Shown: positions 41,731 through 52,940 of the stretch, piece after piece | Position numbering within the stretch: position 1 is the stretch's first letter | Layout: every line of letters begins with the position of its first letter | Assembly: GCA_017991935.1 (NCBI GenBank) | Contig: JAGOPP010000001.1 | Span: 185,992-249,991, forward strand | From: Oscillospiraceae bacterium | GTDB taxonomy: Bacteria; Bacillota; Clostridia; Oscillospirales; Ruminococcaceae | Length of the DNA stretch: 64,000 nt | Direction of reading: 5' to 3' | Position numbers and translations under genes: made by a program | The notes under the pieces: model-generated | Seen by the model: only the letters and a program-made list of their open reading frames with translations | Database searches by the model: none | What the model was told of the DNA's origin: nothing

Positions 41731-42642
41731 ATGTATGACATTTTGATTATTGGAGCGGGCACTGCCGGCCTCACGGCGGCCATTTACGCGAGGCGCGCGG
41801 GCCTCTCCTGCGCGATATTCGAGACCGCGGCCCCGGGCGGACAGATCGTCTCCTCCCCCGAGGTCGAGAATTACCCGGGTATGCCCGGCATGACCGGCGC
41901 GGACTACGCGATGGCGATTTTCCAGCAGGCGCAGGACCTCGGGGCGGAATTCCTCTTTTCCGAAGTGACGGGGATCTCGGCCCTCGGCACGACCAAGACG
42001 GTCTCCACGGCGAAGGGGGACTATCAGGGCAGGACGATCATCGTCGCGAACGGCGCGCAGAGGCGCAAGCTTGACGTCCCCGGCGAGAGGGAATTCACGG
42101 GCCGCGGGGTGTCCTACTGCGCGACCTGCGACGGGAACTTTTTCAAGGGGAAGGACGTGGCCATCGTCGGGGCCGGGAACACGGCCTTTGAGGACGCCGC
42201 CTACCTTGCCGGGGTCTGCCGGACCGTGTACCTTATCAGCCGGCGGAACACCTTCCGCGCCTCGGAGATCCTCGTCAACGCATTCCAGAAAAAAGAGAAC
42301 GCGAAGATCCTCGCGAACCGGAAACCGCTCGAGATCAAGGGCGACAAGGCGGTGAACACGCTGATCCTTGCCGACACGCAGAGCGGGGAGACCGAGGAGC
42401 TGCCGGTGTCGGCCGTGTTTGTCGCGGTCGGGATGGAGCCGAAAAACGGCATCTTCCGCGGCCTGAAGCTGGATGAGTCCGGCTATATCGCCTCGGGCGA
42501 GGACTGCAAAACCAACCTGCCCGGCGTCTTCACGGCGGGGGACACGCGGACCAAGCGCCTGCGCCAGCTCGTGACGGCTGCCTCCGACGGCGCGGTCGCC
42601 GCCACCGCGGCGGCCCAGTACCTCGGCGAATTCCAAGAATAA
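41731..42642 (+). CDS. trxB: Thioredoxin reductase
   Basis: TrxB passes electrons from NAD(P)H through FAD to thioredoxin. The 303-aa flavoprotein has the FAD motif IIGAGTAGLTAAIYARRAG, the redox pair C130-A-T-C133 in SYCATCDG, the second nucleotide motif VAIVGAGNTAFEDAAYLA, and GVFTAGDTRTKRLRQLVTAA at the C-terminus. In a usual NADPH enzyme the second nucleotide site ends in HRRxxxR; here it is ISRRNTFRASE. The last ten codons and the stop are the first part of a 94-bp tandem repeat that extends downstream. Confidence 0.93.
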   Translation: MYDILIIGAGTAGLTAAIYARRAGLSCAIFETAAPGGQIVSSPEVENYPGMPGMTGADYAMAIFQQAQDLGAEFLFSEVTGISALGTTKTVSTAKGDYQGRTIIVANGAQRRKLDVPGEREFTGRGVSYCATCDGNFFKGKDVAIVGAGNTAFEDAAYLAGVCRTVYLISRRNTFRASEILVNAFQKKENAKILANRKPLEIKGDKAVNTLILADTQSGETEELPVSAVFVAVGMEPKNGIFRGLKLDESGYIASGEDCKTNLPGVFTAGDTRTKRLRQLVTAASDGAVAATAAAQYLGEFQE

Positions 42643-42843
42643 GCCGGCCGCCGCAGCGAATTTTGCGTTCCGCAAAATTCCGAAAACGGAATCGGACCAT
42701 GCAAAGGCCCAGTACCTCGGCGAATTCCAAGAATAAATCGGCCGCCGCAGCGAATTTTGCGTTCCGCAAAATTCCGAAAACGGAATCGGACCATGCAGAG
42801 GCCCAGTACCTCGGCGAATTCCAAGAATAAGCCGGCCGCCGCA
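42613..42843 (+). repeat. 94-bp tandem repeat, 2.5 copies, overlapping the trxB 3' end
   Basis: Copy 1 is 42613-42706, copy 2 is 42707-42800, and copy 3 is partial (42801-42843). Each unit contains the last trxB codons (AQYLGEFQE) with a TAA stop, then two hairpins: AATTTTGCG-TTC-CGCAAAATT and ATTCCG-AAAA-CGGAAT. Copies differ at only a few bases (GCAAAG/GCAGAG; TAAGCC/TAAATC), indicating recent or homogenised duplication. Confidence 0.9.
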
Positions 42844-42891
42844 ACTACAAATCGGCGCCGGAACGGAACAACCAAAGATTTCGGGGGAACC

Positions 42892-43617
42892 ATGAGAGAT
42901 TATCAAAAAGAGACGGAAGACCGGGCGGCGTTTATCCGGCGAAAGCTCGCGGAGGCGCACGCGTCCGGCGTCGTGTTCGGCAACAGCGGCGGCAAGGACA
43001 GCGCCCTTGTCGGCATCCTGTGCAAGAAGGCCTGCGAAAAGGTCATCTCGGTCGCCATGCCCTGCGCCTCGTCGCGCAATTACGGCGAGGACCTGCGGGA
43101 CGCCGCCGCGCTCGCGGAGCAATATGGGTTCGAGCTGCGGACGGTCGACCTGACCGCGGCCCGGGCGGCGCTGATGGAGGCGGTCGGCCGGGAGCTGACG
43201 CCCGCGGCCGTCGCGAACCTCGCGCCGCGGCTGCGCATGACGACGCTCTACGGCATCGCCCAGACGGAGGGCTGCCTCGTCGCCGGCACCGGCAACCGCA
43301 GCGAGCGGTATATGGGCTATTTTACGAAATGGGGCGACGGCGCCTGCGATTTTAACCCGATCGCCGATCTGACGGTGGCCGAGGTCTACGAATATCTGCG
43401 CTTTTTGGGCGCGCCGCCGCATATCATCGAAAAGACGCCCTCCGCCGGGCTCTACGAGGGCCAGACGGACGAGGCGGAGATGGGCGTCGCCTATGCAGAC
43501 ATCGACGGCTACCTCGGCGGCCTGCCGGTCGACGAGCACGCCCGGGCCGTCATCGAGCGAGCCCACCATGTCACGGAGCACAAACGGCATCTGCCCGAGG
43601 AATACCAGCCGGACTGA
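42892..43617 (+). CDS. nadE: NadE, NAD synthetase
   Basis: NadE amidates deamido-NAD with ammonia or glutamine-derived nitrogen. The 241-aa product is the short, ammonia-type form with no glutaminase domain. It has the PP-loop SGGKDSA at residues 32-38, TTLYGIAQTEGCLVAGTGNRSERYMGYFTKWGDG and PIADLTVAEVYEYLRFLG. ATG 42892 follows a weak TCGGGGGAA. It begins about 50 bp after the tandem repeat. Confidence 0.94.
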   Translation: MRDYQKETEDRAAFIRRKLAEAHASGVVFGNSGGKDSALVGILCKKACEKVISVAMPCASSRNYGEDLRDAAALAEQYGFELRTVDLTAARAALMEAVGRELTPAAVANLAPRLRMTTLYGIAQTEGCLVAGTGNRSERYMGYFTKWGDGACDFNPIADLTVAEVYEYLRFLGAPPHIIEKTPSAGLYEGQTDEAEMGVAYADIDGYLGGLPVDEHARAVIERAHHVTEHKRHLPEEYQPD

Positions 43618-43630
43618 AACGGAGGACAGC

Positions 43631-44212
43631 ATGAGCATCAAACAGGATTTTCTTGATATTTATAAGGCGTCCATCTCCCGGCCCGGCGCGGACGGGCTTT
43701 TGGAGTGGCTTTTGAGCACGGATTTCTTCATCGCGCCGGCCTCCACGCGCTACCACTGCGCCTGCGACGCGGGCCTTGTCACCCACAGCCTGAACGTCTA
43801 CCGCCTGTTACAGAAGCGCGCCGCGGAATCCGGCGACTATTCGGAGGAGACCGTGGCGGTCTGCGGCCTGCTGCACGACATCTGCAAGGCGAATTTCTAT
43901 TCCATCGGCCTGCGCAACGTCAAAAACGAGCACGGCCAGTGGGAGCAGAAGCCGTACTACACGATCGAAGACCAGTTCCCGATGGGCCATGGCGAGAAAT
44001 CCGTCTATCTGATCAACAAATACATGGCGCTCTCCGACGAGGAGGCCGTGGCGATCCGCTGGCACATGGGCGGCTTCGACGAGTCGGCCAAGGCCGGCGG
44101 CTACACGATCAGCCACGCCTACGAGCAGTACCCGCTGGCGGTGCTGCTGCATATCTCCGATCTGGAGGCGACCTATCTTTCGGAAAAGGGCACTTCGGAA
44201 GTCAGGACCTGA
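43631..44212 (+). CDS. HD-domain hydrolase
   Basis: A 193-aa metal-dependent phosphohydrolase of the HD superfamily. The ligands are visible: RYHCACDAGLVTHSLNVYRLL (first His), VCGLLHDICKANFY (the His-Asp pair), then IRWHMGGFDES, and a final Asp in LLHISDLEATYL. Related proteins (YhaM-like or Pyr-nucleotidase-like) act on nucleotides or RNA ends; the substrate is not known here. ATG 43631 follows GGAGGA, 13 bp after nadE. Confidence 0.85.
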   Translation: MSIKQDFLDIYKASISRPGADGLLEWLLSTDFFIAPASTRYHCACDAGLVTHSLNVYRLLQKRAAESGDYSEETVAVCGLLHDICKANFYSIGLRNVKNEHGQWEQKPYYTIEDQFPMGHGEKSVYLINKYMALSDEEAVAIRWHMGGFDESAKAGGYTISHAYEQYPLAVLLHISDLEATYLSEKGTSEVRT

Positions 44213-44235
44213 CGGCACGGGAGGAGGATTTCAAA

Positions 44236-44691
44236 ATGAAACCGGAACTGCTTTGGGAGAGCTTTTGCAGACACAACGCCGAGCTGATGCCGGAAACTTT
44301 GTATCATACTTGCTGGGCGTTCGGCGGCGGGGGAAAGACGGCGGACAAACTGGCCGCGCTCGTGATGGCGGGGATCAAAACCGCCACAACTTCGGCCTAT
44401 CCCTGTTACGCGGTCTGGGAGGAGAAGGTCCCGGAGGCCGGCGATTACAGCGTGATCATGGATTCCGAGGGCGAAGCCGTCTGTGTCCTGCGCACCGTGA
44501 AGGCTGCCGTTATGCCCTTCAAGGAGGTCGGCGAGGAATTTGCGGCGAAGGAGGGCGAGGGCGACCAGAGCCTCGCGTATTGGCGCAGGGCGCATACCGA
44601 GGTCCTCGGGGCCGACTGCCGCGACTGCGGCATCGAGTTTGGCGAGGATACGCTCGTCGTCTGCGAGGAGTTCGAGATCGTCTTCCAGTGA
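44236..44691 (+). CDS. ASCH-domain protein
   Basis: A 151-aa protein of the ASCH family, a PUA-like fold that may bind RNA or nucleotides. It has the pattern TLYHTCWAFGGGGKTADKLAALVMAGIKTATTSAY, GDYSVIMDSEGEAVCVLRT and EEFAAKEGEGDQSLAYWRRAH, close to the YqfB-like/N4-acetylcytidine amidohydrolase group. Catalytic activity is not established. ATG 44236 follows GGAGGA. Confidence 0.85.
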   Translation: MKPELLWESFCRHNAELMPETLYHTCWAFGGGGKTADKLAALVMAGIKTATTSAYPCYAVWEEKVPEAGDYSVIMDSEGEAVCVLRTVKAAVMPFKEVGEEFAAKEGEGDQSLAYWRRAHTEVLGADCRDCGIEFGEDTLVVCEEFEIVFQ

Positions 44692-44899
44692 GCGGCCCGG
44701 GCGGGGGAGGTTTCCGGAAGCGGCGGCGCGGGCGAGTACCCGTTTGCCGGCCGCCGGACGCCGTTTTTCCCCGGCCCAGCATCCTTCGTGAGGAAGCCCG
44801 CTTTCTGTGGGTGTAAAATACGCCCTCGCGGAATACGGCATGAGCCGGACAAAGGAAGGCTCGAAAACCGGGATGTTTTTTCATGAAATACGGATGCAT

Positions 44900-44944
44900 G
44901 TAAGGCGCGGCCGCAATTTTTTTGCGGCCGCGCCTTACTTCTTT
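44900..44944. terminator. Very long-stem terminator
   Basis: The perfect 17-bp arms GTAAGGCGCGGCCGCAA (44900-44916) and TTGCGGCCGCGCCTTAC (44922-44938) flank a five-T loop, followed by TTCTTTT. Confidence 0.88.
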
Positions 44945-44959
44945 TCCATGATCCTATAA

Positions 44960-44988
44960 TTGACATGGAATCGAATCTGTGCTACAAT
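44960..44988 (+). promoter_or_regulatory. Promoter of uvrB
   Basis: Perfect TTGACA (44960-44965) and TACAAT (44983-44988), 17-bp spacer. Confidence 0.88.
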
Positions 44989-45002
44989 AAAAAGAAGCGA
45001 TT

Positions 45003-45016
45003 CGAACAAATGTTCA
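45003..45016. promoter_or_regulatory. LexA (SOS) box of uvrB
   Basis: CGAACAAATGTTCA matches the Gram-positive LexA consensus GAAC-N4-GTTC. It lies just after the likely transcription start, a position where LexA blocks transcription. Confidence 0.85.
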
Positions 45017-45049
45017 CTCATTTTTAAGGAGAAAAAGGGGGGCAGGGAC

Positions 45050-47029
<1,980 letters not shown>

Positions 47030-47056
47030 AGAAAGGTACGGAAACGGAGCGGACTT

Positions 47057-49888
<2,832 letters not shown>

Positions 49889-49928
49889 CACAAATTTTCC
49901 AAATCGGCTGTTCCAATGCGTCAAATTA

Positions 49929-49937
49929 TGCTATAAT
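49929..49937 (+). promoter_or_regulatory. Extended -10 promoter element before the DivIVA-like gene
   Basis: TGCTATAAT is an extended -10 (TGnTATAAT). No good -35 is seen 17 bp upstream. Confidence 0.55.
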
Positions 49938-49992
49938 AACCCCGATAACTGCATTGTGTCATATTTTATCGGCCCGCCTACGGCGATGGCCA

Positions 49993-50025
49993 ATGATACC
50001 ATAACGCTGCCGCGCCATGGTATCA
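49993..50025. repeat. 10-bp inverted repeat in the leader of the DivIVA-like gene
   Basis: ATGATACCAT (49993-50002) and ATGGTATCAT (50016-50025) are perfect inverted repeats with a 13-bp gap. They lie between the promoter element and the start codon and could be an operator or a leader hairpin. Confidence 0.55.
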
Positions 50026-50095
50026 TACCCGCGAAAATTATATTATATAGCTCTTTTATCGGCGTCACATCATCCATGCGGAAGGGGAGACCTCC

Positions 50096-50875
50096 ATGTC
50101 GGAACAGGTTATTTTCTCAAAATCCACATTCGGCGGCTTCAATAAAGAAGAGGTGCTGAAGTACATCGACCGCCTCAATGCGGAGCACACGGCCTCTCAA
50201 GAACAGGCCGACGCCGAGATCCAGAAGCTCGGCTCCCAGCTCAAGGAGAAAGAGGACGGGCTCTCCGAGAATGAGAAGGCGTTTCGGGAGCTCTCCGCCG
50301 CGTACGAGGAGCTTCGGGAGCACTACATGTCCCTGAAGGAGCACTGCGGGAACCTTGAGGCGCAGCTCGACGACCTGAAGCGGAAAAACGGCGACACGGA
50401 GAAGGAGCTCACCATCGCGAAGGAACTCAACCGCCAGCTCGAGGATAAGATCGAAGCCTGTCAGGCGGAGAGCCGCGAGCACGACGAGCAGCGGCAGCGG
50501 TGGCTCGACGGCTTCGGCAGCGTGGAGCTCTCGGCGAGGTCCATGCTCACGAGCGCGAAAAACGGTGCTCAAAACATGATCGCCGACGCGCAGGGGTCCG
50601 TGGAGAGCGTCAACGCCGACCTTGAGCATTTTCGCGAGGAACTGGGCAAGACGCGCCAGTTTTTGCAGGATTCGACGGCGGTGCTCGGCCAGAGGCTCGA
50701 CTATATCGACAAGGCCGCCGAGCGCGCAAAGATCCCCGCCGCGAAGCAGGCCGCGAAATACGACGAGGTGGAGCGGCACTGCGAGGAGATCGGGCAGGAG
50801 GTATCCGCCCGGATCGCCGACATGAAGGCGAAAATCGCCGACCCGGCCGGGGCGCGCTCCGCCGAGCCGCGCTGA
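50096..50875 (+). CDS. DivIVA-like coiled-coil protein
   Basis: The first 20 residues (FSKSTFGGFNKEEVLKYIDRL) match the DivIVA/GpsB N-terminal module, which binds membranes of negative curvature. A long acidic coiled coil follows (about 30-250 of 259 residues). Such proteins organise poles, septa or cell-wall synthesis. Only the N-terminal module is similar to DivIVA; the rest is not, so partner and role are unknown. ATG 50096 follows AAGGGGAGA. Confidence 0.75.
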   Translation: MSEQVIFSKSTFGGFNKEEVLKYIDRLNAEHTASQEQADAEIQKLGSQLKEKEDGLSENEKAFRELSAAYEELREHYMSLKEHCGNLEAQLDDLKRKNGDTEKELTIAKELNRQLEDKIEACQAESREHDEQRQRWLDGFGSVELSARSMLTSAKNGAQNMIADAQGSVESVNADLEHFREELGKTRQFLQDSTAVLGQRLDYIDKAAERAKIPAAKQAAKYDEVERHCEEIGQEVSARIADMKAKIADPAGARSAEPR

Positions 50876-50900
50876 CCCATACAGAAGGAAACGACTCTAT

Positions 50901-50934
50901 GACGGGCCGGTATTTCGCCGGTCTGTCGCTTTTT
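50901..50934 (+). terminator. Terminator after the DivIVA-like gene
   Basis: GACGGGCCGG and CCGGTCTGTC form a 10-bp stem with two G-U pairs, then GCTTTTT. Confidence 0.78.
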
Positions 50935-50954
50935 ATCAGAAAGGATTTGTGAGT

Positions 50955-51506
50955 ATGCTGGATTATCTGATCCGTCCGGTTCGCCCGGAGGACGCCGACG
51001 ACATCAACCTCATCCGCCGTCAGCCGGAGACGGCCCGCTTCCTGATTTCGATACCCTCCGAGCGCGTCGAGCAGGCGCAGAATTTCATCGGCAACCTGCG
51101 GCCCAACAACCATGAATTTGTCGCGGTGATCCCGCAGGCCTGTGGCTGCGAAAAAGTCATCGGGATGGCCGGCCTCGAGCAGGGGAACCGCGCCCGCATC
51201 GCGCATACCGCGACGTTCGGCATCTGCGTGCACCGGGATTATCAAGATCAGGGCATCGGCGCGGCGCTGATGAAACAGATCATCGACCTCGCGGACAACT
51301 GGCTCGGGCTCACGCGCATCGAGCTTGAAGTGAACGTGGACAACGAACGCGCGATCCACCTCTACAAAAAATTCGGCTTTGAGATCGAGGGCCGGAAGCG
51401 CATGGCGATCCTTCGGGATGGGCAATATGTCGATGCGTACCTGATGTCGCGCATCAAAGAGCCGCCGCGATACACGCCCGACGGAAACAAATCGGAAGGG
51501 AACTGA
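50955..51506 (+). CDS. GNAT-family N-acetyltransferase
   Basis: A 183-aa acetyltransferase using acetyl-CoA. The GNAT core is visible: LIRPVRPEDADDINLIRR, then ATFGICVHRDYQDQGIGAALMKQIIDLA with the Q-x-x-G-x-A/G acyl-CoA loop, and LEVNVDNERAIHLYKKFGFEIEG. It resembles RimI/YhhY-type enzymes acting on protein termini or amines; the substrate is unknown. The ATG at 50955 has better spacing from AAAGGA than the GTG at 50949. Confidence 0.88.
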   Translation: MLDYLIRPVRPEDADDINLIRRQPETARFLISIPSERVEQAQNFIGNLRPNNHEFVAVIPQACGCEKVIGMAGLEQGNRARIAHTATFGICVHRDYQDQGIGAALMKQIIDLADNWLGLTRIELEVNVDNERAIHLYKKFGFEIEGRKRMAILRDGQYVDAYLMSRIKEPPRYTPDGNKSEGN

Positions 51507-51509
51507 TCC

Positions 51510-52640
51510 ATGGACGAGCTGACCATATCCTGCCCCTGCCTGTTCGGCCTCGAGAGCGTGCTCTCCGGCGAAATGAAGCGCATGGGCGCCGAAAATATCG
51601 CCTCCGAGGACGGCCGCGTCACCTTCACCGGGGGCTTTGCGGACGTTGCGCGGGCGAATCTGCGCCTGCGCACGGCCGAGCGCGTGCAGATCGTGCTCTC
51701 CTCCTTTGAGGCGAGAAGCTACGAGGAGCTGTTTCAGGGCACGCTCGCGATCCCGTGGGAGCGGTTTCTTTCCCGGAATGACGCATTCCCGGTCAAGGGG
51801 CGCACCGTCAAGAGCCAGCTTTACAGCATGTCCGACTGTCAGGCCATCATCAAGCGCGCGATCGTGAAGCGGCTCGAGGGCGTCTATCACGAGAGCTGGT
51901 TTGAAGAGACCGGCCCGGCGCTTCAGGTGCAGTTCATGCTGCTGAAAGACCGCGTGATGCTGATGCTCGACACCAGCGGCGCCGGCCTGCATAAGCGCGG
52001 CTACCGGCTCAATTCGGTCGAGGCGCCGATCAAGGAGACCATCGCCGCCGGCATCGCGGATCTCGCGCACGTCTACCCGGACAGCGTCGTCTGCGACCCG
52101 ATGTGCGGCTCCGGCACCTTGCTGATCGAGTCGGCCCTGAAGGCGCTTAACATCGCGCCGGGCATCCGGCGTCATTTTGCCGCCGAGCAGTGGGGCTGTT
52201 TTCCGCCGGAAGTCTGGGCCGAGCAGCGCGAGCTCTGCCTCGCGGAAGTGCAAAAGGACGCGCCGTTTATGGGTTATGGCTGGGACATCGACCCCGCGGC
52301 CGTCGCGCTCACGCTGGAGAACGCCGAGAACGCGGGCGTCGCCGGAAAGATCCGGGCGCGGCGGGGCGACATCCGCGAGTTTCGCCAGCCGGAGCCGCCC
52401 GAGCAGGGCCGCCTGATCGTGCTGTGCAACCCGCCTTACGGCGAGCGCCTGCTGGACGTCCAAGCCGCCGAGGAGCTTTATAAAGCGCTCGGGACCGTGC
52501 TCCACGCCGGGGACGGCGCGAGCGTCGCGGTCATCTCGCCGGACGAGGAATTCGAGCGGCTCTTCGGCCGGAAGGCCGACCGCCGCCGCAAGCTCTACAA
52601 CGGCATGATTAAATGCCAGCTCTACATGTATTTTAAATGA
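51510..52640 (+). CDS. THUMP-domain rRNA guanine-N2 methyltransferase (YpsC/RlmL-like)
   Basis: A 376-aa class I RNA methyltransferase. An N-terminal THUMP RNA-binding domain (residues about 1-155) precedes a Rossmann domain with the SAM loop VCDPMCGSGTLLIESALKAL and the catalytic NPPY in VLCNPPYGERL. YpsC-type proteins resemble the N-terminal half of E. coli RlmL, which makes m2G2445 in 23S rRNA. The target base is inferred from the family. It starts three bases after the GNAT gene stop. Confidence 0.9.
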   Translation: MDELTISCPCLFGLESVLSGEMKRMGAENIASEDGRVTFTGGFADVARANLRLRTAERVQIVLSSFEARSYEELFQGTLAIPWERFLSRNDAFPVKGRTVKSQLYSMSDCQAIIKRAIVKRLEGVYHESWFEETGPALQVQFMLLKDRVMLMLDTSGAGLHKRGYRLNSVEAPIKETIAAGIADLAHVYPDSVVCDPMCGSGTLLIESALKALNIAPGIRRHFAAEQWGCFPPEVWAEQRELCLAEVQKDAPFMGYGWDIDPAAVALTLENAENAGVAGKIRARRGDIREFRQPEPPEQGRLIVLCNPPYGERLLDVQAAEELYKALGTVLHAGDGASVAVISPDEEFERLFGRKADRRRKLYNGMIKCQLYMYFK

Positions 52641-52940
52641 GCGTTTACCGCGCGGAGGGGCCGTCTCTGAACCGTTTTTTGCGGGAAAGGGGCCCGGTAG
52701 CTTTCCGGCATCGGCAAGTCGGCAGGGAATTTCGGATCCCCGTGAAAAATCCACGGTCGCGTCGGAGGGGATTTTCGGCATCCCAAGGCCGGTTCCGAAA
52801 CGCGGTTTCCGACAAAACGGCGCTCCAATATACGTGCGAAAAAACAAAAGCGGCCTGCGAAGAAAACCTTCGCAGGCCGTATCTTTTTGCCTATGTTTCG
52901 CGCCGGGCGTCCGAGGGAGATTTTGAGGCGGGCCCCGGGG
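52641..52940. other. Non-coding region between convergent genes
   Basis: There is no gene here that I can support; the first 200 bp are GC-rich and the open frames in it lack homology signals. It contains one strong terminator at 52851-52888. Confidence 0.6.
52851..52888. terminator. Bidirectional terminator
   Basis: CGGCCTGCGAAG (52851-52862), loop AAAAC, CTTCGCAGGCCG (52868-52879), then TATCTTTTT. The A-rich left flank is a T-run for the minus strand, so it can also end the amidase transcript. Confidence 0.88.

Larger units (their letters stand above)
44692..45049. other. Intergenic region before uvrB
   Basis: The first 200 bp are GC-rich with no gene that I can support. Then come a strong terminator (44900-44944), a promoter (44960-44988) and a LexA box (45003-45016). 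Confidence 0.7.

Noticed and set aside
42613-42843. CRISPR array
   Set aside because: The repeats are 94 bp, directly adjacent without spacers, and include coding sequence.
49956-50159. 67-aa ORF overlapping the start of the DivIVA-like gene
   Set aside because: It has no ribosome-binding site and runs into a clear gene in another frame.
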